This document shows, in pieces, positions 6,237-14,924 of a stretch of DNA of 64,000 nt. Made by a program: the position numbers and the translations under genes. How positions within the stretch are numbered: position 1 is the first letter of the stretch; the number at the start of each line of letters is the position of its first letter. The notes below the pieces were generated by a model. That model had not been told where the DNA came from. It worked only from the letters and a program-made list of their open reading frames with translations, and did no database searches. Source of the stretch: Pirellulales bacterium (lineage in GTDB: Bacteria; Planctomycetota; Planctomycetia; Pirellulales; Thermoguttaceae); the NCBI GenBank assembly GCA_013360685.1, contig JABWBD010000001.1, forward strand, positions 1-64,000. Direction: 5' to 3'.

Positions 6237-9112
6237 ACGGCTCAATTCTTCTGCGGATCCTGTGGAAGGAAGTCCGTGCGCAACGAGCGTTTTGGATCGC
6301 GATGCTGGTGCTGGCCGTCTTGGCACAGGCGGCAGCATTGGTCTTCGCTTATGAGGGTGATCGGCTTCTGTTCCTCTACAGCATTGCGATGGTCGTGCCG
6401 GCGCTTTATGCCCTGGGATGCGGGGCAATCCTTTTTGCGGCCGAGCACGAGTCGGAGATGTACGAATTCCAGAGAATCCTGCCGGTTACGTCCGGCCGGT
6501 TGTTCTTCAGCAAACTGGTCCTGCCTGTCCTGGCGGTCCCCGCGATGATCGGCGTGCTCTGGCTTGTCGCGGCACTGTTGGCCCGCGGACATTTCCTTCC
6601 CGGGCGAGACCAAGTGCATCTCTGGGGCCTGTGGGGATTCGCCGCCATCGAAGCGCTCGCGTGGAGCGTTGGCTTTTCGCTGGTGACGAAAAGGACGATC
6701 AACGCGGCAATCCTCGGCGTGGCCGCGGGCTCATTTGCCGTCCATCTCGCCGCTGCCGGCCACATCGGTTCGTCGGTGTACCGATACTGGGAAGCGGGCC
6801 TCTACACATCGGCCCTCCCGGCCCGTGCGGCAATCGTGGCCGTGGTTGCGGTCGCGGACGTTTGGCTGGGACTGCGTTGGTTGCGAGTGCAGCCGGCAGA
6901 GACGAGGCACGCCATGGGGCCGTGCATCCCTGTCGCTCATGAGGCAGGCGCCTCGGGACCGGCCCTCTTGAGGCAAAACGGGGGCTTCGGTCGCCTCGTC
7001 TGGCAGCACTGGCGGCAATCGCGTCGGCTGATGGGAACCGTCTGGCTTGCGATGTTGCTGTTCGCTCTGGCGGCGATGGTGATCTTGCCGGCGCCAGGTC
7101 GCGGGTACGACGGGTTTTTCCTCATGAATTGGCTGTTCTCGCTGATTGCAGCGGCTCTCATGGGGACGTGTACGTTTATTCCGGACCAGCAGGGCTTGGG
7201 ATTCCGGTTCCTCGCCGAACGGGGCGTATCACCGGGGCGAGTCTGGCTCAGCCGGCAGATGGTGTGGGGGCTGCCGACGCTCGTGGTCACGCTCATGATC
7301 GCTGCTTTGTCGCTGCCGATTTCGTCTCAACTGTTCGGTGATCGACTTGCCGCGGTCCTCCGCCATCGTCACGACATCGTATCGAACTTCTCGCGCGCCG
7401 CCATGACTATCGTCGATCTGGGCACGGTTTTCCGAATGGTTGTTTGTGTCCCGGCTGCGTACGCAGCCGCACAACTCTGCTCGATGGTCTTCCGCAGCAG
7501 CGTGCTGGCCGGATTCTGTGGATTGTTGTTGGCGGCCCTGCTCGTCGTCTGGACCAACGTGCTGGCGGAGTTGGGTATTCCCTTGTTGTGGTCCGTCTTG
7601 CCCATCCCCATCGTGCTGCTGCTGGCAACGTGGGCCCGCGCGCCGGGTTGGCTGATGGAACGACGGACCGTCAAGGCATGGGTGCCCACAGTATCCGTCC
7701 TGGCGGTTCCTGCAGTCGCGATCCTCGCGGGAGTTGCCGCGTATCGGGTCTACAGCGTCGGTCTGACCGACCCGGGATTCTCACCCGAGCGGTACGCCAG
7801 GCCCGCGACGGCCGCCGAGCGAGCTACGCTGGATCTCTACCGCCAGGCGGCGGCGCGTTTCTCGTTCGAAGGCTCCGAACAAGCTCGCGGCGGGTCGCCC
7901 AACGAGGAAGACCCCTCCTGGATAGTCGTCGGGCAAACGGCAGTTCCGCGGCTGGCGGAGACCCAATCCTGGGTCGAGGCCAACCCCGAAGCGATTTCGA
8001 TCGCCCTTGAGGCCAGCCGCCGCAACGAGGCGGACTTCTTCGATCCGCTGGACACGGACCGCATCGATCAGAGCGTTGCCATTCTCAGCCAATTGGTCCG
8101 CGCGAGTGGAACCTTGCTGGAATCCAAGGGCAAACTCGAAGAGGCCCTGGAACGCTATTTGGCCGCCCTTCGTATTTCGATTCACCTGCGCCACCGCTCC
8201 GGCCAACCGGTTCTCGCCGACAGCCTGGAGTTCTCCGTCTATGATCACCTGACCCGCTGGGCCGCCCATCCCCGGCAGACCGCCGGCACGATCCTCGCCG
8301 CCGCCAGGCAAATCGAGGGACTGACCAAGGACCTGCCCGAGCCGAGTACCGCGATCAAGAGCGGATACTTGCTCTTGCTAGGGCTCGTGTCGGCAGAGCC
8401 GGAAGCGATCGCCGGAGGTAGGATCACGCCGCAGCAGGCTTTCCGCATTTCCGTTTGGAACAAGTTGCCGTGGGAGCGACAGCGCGCCATCCGCTTGCTG
8501 AACGTATTGACCGCCGAAAACCTTCGACGTTGGCAAGAGGCGGCCCGCGCGGCGGAAAAGAGTGGAAGGATCGCATTCCCGCGTCGCGAGCCTAACGTCC
8601 ACTACATCTTCGACCCGGCGATACGGACGACCCCCTTGTTGGATTGGTGCTATCCTACCGTCGACCAAATGATCGACGAATTGCTCCGGAGCTTCGCGCG
8701 CATCGAAACGAAGCGTCGCGCCGTGCGTCTGATCCTCGCCCTGGAGGCGTATCGCGCGGAACACGGTCGACTGCCCGACTCCCTCGATGCCTTCAAGGGA
8801 CGCTATCTGGAACAACTGCCGGTCGATCCGATGTCGGGCGAATCGTTTCGGTATTTTCCCGAGGGAGTTGCCGTTCGTCTCGCGACGAGGTCGCCCGAGA
8901 TGTGGTTCAACGAAGCGGTCGATCCGGGCATGCCCTTCATCTGGAGTATGGGCGGAGACGTGCAACTCGCATCGCCTCGGCGAACGGTGAACAGCAATCT
9001 CGAGAAATACCAGATCTGCTTCTACTTCATGGAACAACCGCGGCCGCCGACCTCGGAGATCGACATCTGGCAAGCCGGCTGGCTGTTCCCCATCCCCGAG
9101 CGGCAAGAGTAG
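6233..9112 (+). CDS. ABC transporter permease with a large C-terminal soluble domain
   Basis: The start is the ATG overlapping the ATPase stop (ATGA), giving 959 residues. Residues about 15-510 hold two clusters of hydrophobic segments typical of an ABC-2-like permease, separated by a cytoplasmic loop. The remaining roughly 440 residues are predicted soluble and far exceed the usual permease length. Near the end is AVRLILALEAYRAEHGRLPD, then LPVDPMSGESFRY, a pattern resembling the processed part of type II secretion pseudopilins that planctomycetes attach to many proteins. This tail may bind a ligand outside the membrane. It works with the preceding ATPase. Its substrate is unknown. Confidence 0.85.
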   Translation: MNGSILLRILWKEVRAQRAFWIAMLVLAVLAQAAALVFAYEGDRLLFLYSIAMVVPALYALGCGAILFAAEHESEMYEFQRILPVTSGRLFFSKLVLPVLAVPAMIGVLWLVAALLARGHFLPGRDQVHLWGLWGFAAIEALAWSVGFSLVTKRTINAAILGVAAGSFAVHLAAAGHIGSSVYRYWEAGLYTSALPARAAIVAVVAVADVWLGLRWLRVQPAETRHAMGPCIPVAHEAGASGPALLRQNGGFGRLVWQHWRQSRRLMGTVWLAMLLFALAAMVILPAPGRGYDGFFLMNWLFSLIAAALMGTCTFIPDQQGLGFRFLAERGVSPGRVWLSRQMVWGLPTLVVTLMIAALSLPISSQLFGDRLAAVLRHRHDIVSNFSRAAMTIVDLGTVFRMVVCVPAAYAAAQLCSMVFRSSVLAGFCGLLLAALLVVWTNVLAELGIPLLWSVLPIPIVLLLATWARAPGWLMERRTVKAWVPTVSVLAVPAVAILAGVAAYRVYSVGLTDPGFSPERYARPATAAERATLDLYRQAAARFSFEGSEQARGGSPNEEDPSWIVVGQTAVPRLAETQSWVEANPEAISIALEASRRNEADFFDPLDTDRIDQSVAILSQLVRASGTLLESKGKLEEALERYLAALRISIHLRHRSGQPVLADSLEFSVYDHLTRWAAHPRQTAGTILAAARQIEGLTKDLPEPSTAIKSGYLLLLGLVSAEPEAIAGGRITPQQAFRISVWNKLPWERQRAIRLLNVLTAENLRRWQEAARAAEKSGRIAFPRREPNVHYIFDPAIRTTPLLDWCYPTVDQMIDELLRSFARIETKRRAVRLILALEAYRAEHGRLPDSLDAFKGRYLEQLPVDPMSGESFRYFPEGVAVRLATRSPEMWFNEAVDPGMPFIWSMGGDVQLASPRRTVNSNLEKYQICFYFMEQPRPPTSEIDIWQAGWLFPIPERQE

Positions 9113-9155
9113 GCACCGGCGGCTGCGAGTGCCAAGGGTCGGGAGAGCGAGCGTT

Positions 9156-9503
9156 TCATCCCCGTGGCCGATCTGCCTCGTGCTGCTTCGCCAGCACATC
9201 ATCCACCCAGCTCAGCGCCGCGGCGACGCGGGGAAACCCAATCGTGCTCACCAGGAGCAGCACGGCATGGTAGATTTCCGCGGGCGTTGCCCCGGCTGTC
9301 ATGGCACGGTGGACGTGGCTGTGGACGGCGCCTTCCGACTGGATCGCGGCCGCCGCCGCGAGTTGGATCAAGTGGCCTGTCTTGTTCTCCAGCGGCCCCT
9401 GCTGCCGTGCTGCCTTTCCCAGTTCCTCCAGGGCCTCCATGACTTTCGGGAACCTCTCCTGAACCGATGCGAAATGAGCGGGCAGATTGTCGTCGATTGC
9501 CAT
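9156..9503 (-). CDS. Carboxymuconolactone decarboxylase/AhpD-like protein without active-site cysteines
   Basis: This 115-residue all-helical protein has the CMD core: LIQLAAAAAIQSEGAVHSHV, then AGATPAEIYHAVLLLVSTIG. Redox-active AhpD relatives carry a CxxC just before the helix histidine. Here the stretch reads EGAVHSHVHRA, with histidines but no cysteine, so a peroxidase-type thiol chemistry is unlikely. The gene lies 12 bases after a zinc-ribbon membrane protein gene on the same strand and converges with the ABC permease. A metabolic role cannot be assigned. Confidence 0.85.
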   Translation of the reverse strand: MAIDDNLPAHFASVQERFPKVMEALEELGKAARQQGPLENKTGHLIQLAAAAAIQSEGAVHSHVHRAMTAGATPAEIYHAVLLLVSTIGFPRVAAALSWVDDVLAKQHEADRPRG

Positions 9504-9515
9504 ACCCTTCCTCCT

Positions 9516-10565
9516 TCAACTTCCAAAGCCGCCGTTGCTGCCGATCTTGTAGGCACTGGAAAGCGCCAGGACTAACGCGATGATCTTGAAGATGCCGGCG
9601 AAACATAAGACGAAAGAGCCTACGACCAGGGCGATGCCCAGAATCGCGGTCTTGGCACCGGCCGGGATTTCTTGATCGGGAACCATTTCGGGGGCATTCT
9701 GGTCCTCGACAGGTTCCGCATCGGCCATTTCGCCGTCCGCTTGCGATGCGCCAGCCGAGGCACCCGGGAGAGGTTTCTCCACGGCAGCGGCGTCGACCGC
9801 ATGTTCTTCGACGGCCATTTCGTCGAGATCGACGCCGAACTTCTCAGGATTTGCGAAGACCGAGGCCAGGATCATGGCGTTGGCAGCCCAGATCCCCAGG
9901 AAGGCCATGGCCGCCGCGGCCAGGCCCGACAAAGCGTCCTGGTGACCGTAGCCCATGGCCATGCCCGCGCCGGCCATACCGCCAAGTGCCCACGCAATAA
10001 TACCGAATTCGTGTCCGGTGAGATAGGCGGCGATCCACCACATCACCGCTCCCACCAGCGCGAAACCGAGACTCATGGCACAACCACGGAGGAAGGCAAG
10101 TCCCTGGGACAACTCGCCGGAACGCTTCTTTCTTTTCTTTTTCGAGCCGGCCCCCGCGGCGCCATCCAGGGAATCGGAGTCGTCCGAAGTTTCCAAATGG
10201 AGCGTCCGACCGGATCGGGTGTCGAAGCCGCACTGCACGCATAGAATCGCGTTTTCGGATAACGATGCCCGGCAATTCGGACAGGAACGCGACGTCGGCG
10301 CCGGTTCAGGCGTCGGCTTGGGCGCCGGCTTAGGCGCCGCCTGAATCGGAAACTCTTCTTCGTCGAGCAGGCTCGATACGGAAGACTTTGACTGGAAAGG
10401 ATTCGGTGGCTTGGGCGAGGGCGAGGCGACGGCCGCCTGTTGAGTTTGAACGGCCGGAATCGTGAGAACTCCTCCGCATTGCGGGCACTTGACTTTCTTT
10501 CCCGCCAGCTTGTCTTCCGCCTTGAACTTCTTCTGACACGACCCGCACTGGACAACAACCGACAT
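9516..10565 (-). CDS. Zinc-ribbon membrane protein of unknown function
   Basis: The start at 10565 is preferred because a G-rich Shine-Dalgarno run lies about 6 bases upstream. The 349-residue protein opens with a zinc ribbon (C7-x2-C10, C27-x2-C30) of the type seen in MJ0042-like N-termini. A proline-rich linker follows, then a second ribbon (C95-x2-C98, C109-x2-C112). A basic stretch (KKKRKKRS) precedes three or four hydrophobic segments, an acidic Ala/Glu-rich loop, and a final hydrophobic segment. Proteins of this plan are common in planctomycetes, but I know of no defined function. It shares a strand with the CMD-like gene. Confidence 0.75.
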   Translation of the reverse strand: MSVVVQCGSCQKKFKAEDKLAGKKVKCPQCGGVLTIPAVQTQQAAVASPSPKPPNPFQSKSSVSSLLDEEEFPIQAAPKPAPKPTPEPAPTSRSCPNCRASLSENAILCVQCGFDTRSGRTLHLETSDDSDSLDGAAGAGSKKKRKKRSGELSQGLAFLRGCAMSLGFALVGAVMWWIAAYLTGHEFGIIAWALGGMAGAGMAMGYGHQDALSGLAAAAMAFLGIWAANAMILASVFANPEKFGVDLDEMAVEEHAVDAAAVEKPLPGASAGASQADGEMADAEPVEDQNAPEMVPDQEIPAGAKTAILGIALVVGSFVLCFAGIFKIIALVLALSSAYKIGSNGGFGS

Positions 10566-11196
10566 CGTCATCCCCCCTTCAGAAGAGCTTTGTACGGAAA
10601 CCGTCACCGCCGCTTGTCTCTTTCGCCTTCGGGAGCGGAAACAAGGATGAGCCGGAAAGCTGGCCAAGGCGGAAGAGGCCAAGAAGGTGCCGCCGATTGT
10701 AGCACGGATCAGAGAGCGGAGTCTACCCCCTCCTGAGTGTAGGTGCCGCAGAATAGGTTCTTCCGTTCTTGGACGCCGGCCTCGGTGTCGGAGGCCGTCA
10801 AGATCGCGGGAAAAGACGGCCTGGGAAAGGCGTCCCACAGCAAGAAAGGGAGAGCCGCAAGACTTGTCCTAAGCCCGTACCGCCTCTGGCCTGCGATTCG
10901 GGTTCGTAGAGGCAAGCCCTAATGGTGCCATTTTCAACCGCGGGCGGTATAAAATGTCGCCAAACGCGAAGAACCAAGAGACGCCTGCAACCTTCCTCGT
11001 ACAATTCCTCTTCAGGTCGCGATGGGAGGCACATCCGCAAGTGCTGGGGCGTGCCTGCAACCTGAGATCGGATCTCGTGCAACACGATGGAAGGAGCCCG
11101 AGTGGCTCGGCGCAAGGCCGAAGGAATGGTATGGTAGGCGCAAGGAAGAATTAAGACGGGAACAACGGTATCCTCGATGAAACAAGGAGATTGGAC
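10566..11196. other. 631-base gene-free region
   Basis: This lies between the divergently transcribed zinc-ribbon gene and the SBP-OmpA operon. It holds one GACGGCCTGGG-type palindromic element (10815-10836) and an A/T-rich TATAAAAT at 10948. The latter could be a -10 for the operon but has no good -35. The short open frames here lack a ribosome-binding site and look non-coding. A promoter for 11197 is expected here but is not clear. Confidence 0.6.
10815..10836. repeat. Dispersed palindromic element, GACGGCCTGGGAAAGGCGTC type
   Basis: The sequence starts GACGGCCTGGGAAAGG and closes with CGTCCC, forming an imperfect hairpin. It is nearly the same as copies at 32674-32694 (inverted), 32709-32726 and 32741-32761. 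Confidence 0.6.
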
Positions 11197-12927
11197 ATGG
11201 CAGGGCAACCCAAACCGGCGTTCTACGCGGTGTTAGGTCTCGTCGTCCTGGGCCTGGTGGCCTTTGCGATCTACCGGGCCGACATCTTCGCTCCGGAGGA
11301 AAAATCCCCAGTCGATGAGGGGGCGGCCAAGATCGACATGGGCGAACTGGGCCAGACCGCGGAAGCGACCGACACGGCCAGCGTCACCACGGTCAAGGAA
11401 TATGCGTTCGTCCCCGGCGAGCGACTTCCGGAAGTCAAGGGCGTTTCGGCGTACGAGCCGCTCGAGAACAACACGGTGAAGTTCGCCTTGAACGTCTGGG
11501 CCGGCTGGGGGCCGATCGTCCTGGCCAATAACGGCTTCAAGCCCGGCAAGGTCTGGAAGACGCCCGATGGGCAGGACTTCCGGCTCGAACTGGTGTTGAT
11601 CGACGACCCCGTGCAGATGCGCAACGCCTATGCGGCCGGAAAGGTGCACATCGGCTGGGGCACGCTCGACATGGTCCCGCTGTTCGTCGACGGCTTTGCC
11701 CGCACCGGCGACAGCCGCATCATGCCCCGCATCTACCAGCAGGTCGACTGGTCGAACGGCGGCGACGGGATCGTCGCGCGCGAGAGCATCCGCTCGGTTT
11801 CCGATCTGCGAGGCAAGAAGATCGTGCTGGCGCAGAACTCGCCGTCGCAGTACTTCGTCCTGAACATGCTGGTCGCCGGCGGGGTGCAGCCCTCGGAAGT
11901 CGAGATGATCTATACGAATACGGCGTTCGAGGCGGCACGGGCGTTTGAGGTGCAGAAGGACATCGCCGCCGCCGTCTCCTGGGCGCCCGACATCTACAAC
12001 CTGGCCAAGGTCAAGGGAAACCGCATGCTGGTGACCACCCAGACGGCCAACAAATTGATTGCCGACGTCTGGTTCGCCCGCGCCGATTTCGCCAAGGATC
12101 ACGCGGGGATCGTCGAGGGGCTGGTCCGCGGCATCTTCGACGCCATGGAGGCGATGAAGAACGAGGACCAGCGCAAGCAGGCCGCCAAGCTGATGGCCGA
12201 AGGATACGGCATCCCCGAAACCGACGCCCTGGGAATGATGGGCGATGCCCATAACACGAACTGGGCCGAGAACTACCAGTTTTTCCTCAACCAGAACAAC
12301 CCCACGAACTTCGAGCGGATCTGGCGGCAGTCCTACTATCTCTATCGCCGCATCGGGAAGATCGAGAACCAGCCGGTGCCGTTCGACCAGGTGATGGATT
12401 TCTCGATCATCTCCAAGCTGGGCAAGGAGCCGAAGTACGCCTCGCAGAAGGACGAATACCAGATCAGCCTGACGCCGAAGACGGTGAGCGAAATCCGCGC
12501 CGAATCCGAGGAAATCCTCACCAACACCGTGGTCATCCACTTCTTTCCCAACAGTTGGGACCTCTACAAGAAGGTGACCAAGGACGTCGATGGAAAACCG
12601 GTCGAGGAGCTTTACGATCCGAGCGTCGACGCGGTGCTCGAGGAGATTGCCAAGATCACCGAGCAGTTCGGCGCCGCGCGCGTGATCATCGAGGGCCATA
12701 CCGACGCTTCGATGAAAGGCCAGATCCCGGTTTCGCTCGTCAAGGAGCTTTCGATGAACCGGGCCAACGCCGTCAAGGAGGCGCTGGTCAAGAAGTACAA
12801 TCTCGACCCCAACAAGTTTGTCGCCGAGGGGATGGGCTGGGAACGGCCGGCCGACTCGAACGACCCGGCGAACCATGCCAAAAACCGGCGAGTGGAGATC
12901 AAGGTCTATCCCGCCGAACAAGGCTGA
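11197..12927 (+). CDS. Membrane-anchored NMT1-type ABC substrate-binding protein fused to an OmpA domain
   Basis: A strong Shine-Dalgarno AAGGAG lies 7 bases before this ATG, giving 576 residues. Residues 7-27 form one hydrophobic anchor. Residues about 85-400 resemble the periplasmic binding proteins of SsuA/TauA/NMT1 type (FALNVWAGWGPIVLANNGF, then LRGKKIVLAQNSPSQYFVLN). Residues about 435-576 form an OmpA-like peptidoglycan-binding domain, with IEGHTD, an RANAVKEAL helix and NRRVEIKV carrying the usual Asp and Arg ligands. Binding proteins for this class are normally free or lipid-anchored. Tying one to peptidoglycan as well as the membrane is unusual. The permease and ATPase follow at once. 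Substrate class (sulfonate, nitrate, pyrimidine or other) is not decided by sequence. Confidence 0.85.
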   Translation: MAGQPKPAFYAVLGLVVLGLVAFAIYRADIFAPEEKSPVDEGAAKIDMGELGQTAEATDTASVTTVKEYAFVPGERLPEVKGVSAYEPLENNTVKFALNVWAGWGPIVLANNGFKPGKVWKTPDGQDFRLELVLIDDPVQMRNAYAAGKVHIGWGTLDMVPLFVDGFARTGDSRIMPRIYQQVDWSNGGDGIVARESIRSVSDLRGKKIVLAQNSPSQYFVLNMLVAGGVQPSEVEMIYTNTAFEAARAFEVQKDIAAAVSWAPDIYNLAKVKGNRMLVTTQTANKLIADVWFARADFAKDHAGIVEGLVRGIFDAMEAMKNEDQRKQAAKLMAEGYGIPETDALGMMGDAHNTNWAENYQFFLNQNNPTNFERIWRQSYYLYRRIGKIENQPVPFDQVMDFSIISKLGKEPKYASQKDEYQISLTPKTVSEIRAESEEILTNTVVIHFFPNSWDLYKKVTKDVDGKPVEELYDPSVDAVLEEIAKITEQFGAARVIIEGHTDASMKGQIPVSLVKELSMNRANAVKEALVKKYNLDPNKFVAEGMGWERPADSNDPANHAKNRRVEIKVYPAEQG

Positions 12928-12944
12928 GCCAGCCAGGAGAAGCG

Positions 12945-14009
12945 ATGGCCGACACCTCGAGGCACGATGCGGCAAAGCAACCTTTGCCTTTATCCCAAGC
13001 GGTCCCGCCGGCCGCCGGAGGCGCCGCGCCGCCGACCGTTCCGCCGCGCGAGTCGTTTCTCGCGCTGCGCCGCGAAGTGTCGCTCGGGCAGGCGATCTTC
13101 CTGGGCGCGCTGTGCATCGCCCTGATCGGCACACTCTGGTGGTTTCTCACCTGGGGAGAGCCCGAGGAGCGGATCCTGAGCCCCGGCGTTTTTCCCAGTC
13201 CCGCGGAAACGTTCGGCGATTTTCCGTCGCTCTGGTTCGACAATGCACTAACTCGCAACACGCTGGCCAGCCTGAGGCGCGTGGCGCTGGGGTTTGCCTT
13301 GGCGGCCTTGATCGGCATTCCGCTGGGCATTCTCTGCGGTTGCTTTCCGTGGATGAACGCCTTTTTTTCCCCGGTGACGATCATGGGCCGCAACATCCCG
13401 GTGGCGGCCCTCATCCCGCTCACGTTCTCGCTCTTCGGGATCGGCGAACTGCAGAAGGTGATGTTCATTTTCATCGCCACCGCGGCATTCGTGATCATCG
13501 ACACGGCCGCGGCCATCCGGGACGTGAGCGACCGCTACGTCGACACCGCCTATACGCTCGGCGCCCATCGTTGGCAGATCATCTCCAAGGTGCTCACGCC
13601 GCTGGCAATGCCGCGTGTGTTCAATTCCCTGCGGCTGCTGTTCGGGCTGGCTTTCGGCTACATCATGCTGGCCGAAGTCATCCAGATGGGCGGCAGTTCC
13701 GGGGGCCTGGGCGGGATCATCAATCGGGCCCAGAGCCGCGGCGGGCGCGAGACGCACATTTTGCTGGTGCTGATGGTCATTCCGCTGGTCGCGCTGGCCA
13801 TCGACCGCATCCTGTTCTGGATCCAGCGGCAGTTGTTCCCGCATCAGTACGGCGGGGCCGGACTGCTGCGACGCGCGTTGGCCGCCATCCGTCACACGGG
13901 GGAAGACCTGAAAGGTCTGGTGGTCAAACCGGTTCCCGCACGCGCGGCCGCCTTCCCCGGGCCGGGCAGTGCCTCGCCCGCGGCGCAGAGCGAGGGGAGA
14001 CGGCCATGA
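12945..14009 (+). CDS. ABC transporter permease, SsuC/TauC type
   Basis: The ATG follows AGGAGA by 4 bases and lies 17 bases after the binding-protein gene. The 354-residue protein has a Pro/Ala-rich cytoplasmic N-terminus, a first membrane segment near residues 55-75, and five more. The binding-protein-dependent transport motif (EAA loop) is clear: DTAYTLGAHRWQIISKVLTP, then the LRLLFGLAFGYIMLAEVI segment. Its C-terminal 50 residues are a Pro/Ala-rich cytoplasmic tail longer than usual. The stop overlaps the next ATG in ATGA. It forms the channel for the system whose binding protein and ATPase flank it. Confidence 0.9.
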   Translation: MADTSRHDAAKQPLPLSQAVPPAAGGAAPPTVPPRESFLALRREVSLGQAIFLGALCIALIGTLWWFLTWGEPEERILSPGVFPSPAETFGDFPSLWFDNALTRNTLASLRRVALGFALAALIGIPLGILCGCFPWMNAFFSPVTIMGRNIPVAALIPLTFSLFGIGELQKVMFIFIATAAFVIIDTAAAIRDVSDRYVDTAYTLGAHRWQIISKVLTPLAMPRVFNSLRLLFGLAFGYIMLAEVIQMGGSSGGLGGIINRAQSRGGRETHILLVLMVIPLVALAIDRILFWIQRQLFPHQYGGAGLLRRALAAIRHTGEDLKGLVVKPVPARAAAFPGPGSASPAAQSEGRRP

Positions 14010-14923
14010 CGGACCAGACCGGCGGGAATCCCATCGCGATGCCGGACCCCGCGACGAAAATCGGCATCAGCGAGGTCCTCGATCTCTCGCGGCCGCGCGA
14101 GCCGTCGCGGCCGAAGATCGTCGAGTTTCGCCACGTGACGAAGACCTACAACGCGGGCATGCCCAACGCCTTCACCGCGATCCGGGACGTGACCTTTTCG
14201 GTGGAGGACTTGCCGGACAAGGGCGAGTTCATCGCGGTGTTGGGTCCCAGCGGGTGCGGCAAGAGCACGATCCTGCGGCTGATCGCGGGCCTCTCGCCGC
14301 AGCACCCGCCCACCGAAGGCGAAGTGCTCGTGCTGAATCAGCCGGTCGCCGGGCCCGGCGCGGACCGCGGCATGGTCTTCCAGGACTACACGAGCTTCGA
14401 CCACCGCACGGTGCTGGAAAATATCACCTTCGGGCTCGAATGCCAGGGAGTGGGGCGCGCCGAGCGCAACGAACTCGGGCGGAAATGGGTCGAGCACGTC
14501 GGGCTGAAGTTCGAGACCGACGCCGGCAAGTTTCCGCACGAGCTTTCCGGCGGGATGCGGCAGCGCGTGGCCATCGCGCGGACGCTGATCCTCCGTCCGC
14601 GGATCATCCTCATGGACGAGCCCTTCGGGGCCCTCGATCCGCAGACGCGGATGAACATGCAGGATCTGCTCGTCTCGCTGTGGCGCGAGGTGCAGGCCAC
14701 GGTCTTCTTCGTGACCCACTCGATCGAGGAGGCCGTGTTCCTGGGCGACCGGGCCTACGTCATGGGGAATTCGCCCGGAACGATTCTCGAAGAACTGCGG
14801 ATCGAGCCGGCAGACCGCCCGGCGCGATTCATGCAGCGCGAGCCGCGGTTCCTCGAGACCGTAAACCACTTGCGGGATTTGATCAGCCAACTCGAGGAGC
14901 AGAAACGGCCGGAGCGCGACTGA
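14006..14923 (+). CDS. ABC transporter ATP-binding protein, SsuB/TauB type
   Basis: This 305-residue ATPase has Walker A GPSGCGKST, Q-loop VFQDYTSFDHRTV, signature LSGGMRQRVAIAR, Walker B ILMDEPFGALD and the switch histidine in VTHSIEEAV. That set is characteristic of the nitrate/sulfonate/taurine group. About 45 extra N-terminal residues precede the nucleotide-binding domain, which begins IVEFRHVTKTY. The Q-loop reads DYTSFDHRT where relatives usually have a Leu-Leu-Pro-Trp type contact, perhaps reflecting an unusual permease partner. It overlaps the permease gene by four bases and is followed one base later by the coiled-coil gene. Confidence 0.92.
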   Translation: MTDQTGGNPIAMPDPATKIGISEVLDLSRPREPSRPKIVEFRHVTKTYNAGMPNAFTAIRDVTFSVEDLPDKGEFIAVLGPSGCGKSTILRLIAGLSPQHPPTEGEVLVLNQPVAGPGADRGMVFQDYTSFDHRTVLENITFGLECQGVGRAERNELGRKWVEHVGLKFETDAGKFPHELSGGMRQRVAIARTLILRPRIILMDEPFGALDPQTRMNMQDLLVSLWREVQATVFFVTHSIEEAVFLGDRAYVMGNSPGTILEELRIEPADRPARFMQREPRFLETVNHLRDLISQLEEQKRPERD

Positions 14924-14924
14924 G

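Noticed and set aside
10948-10955. TATAAAAT as the -10 promoter of the SBP-OmpA operon
   Set aside because: No acceptable -35 lies 15-19 bases before it and it is about 240 bases from the gene.
10954-11154. 66-residue open frame before the SBP-OmpA gene
   Set aside because: No ribosome-binding site, no signal or domain, and a sequence unlike the neighbouring coding DNA.
11233-13134. 633-residue minus-strand open frame
   Set aside because: It is antisense to the SBP-OmpA and permease genes and has no domain.
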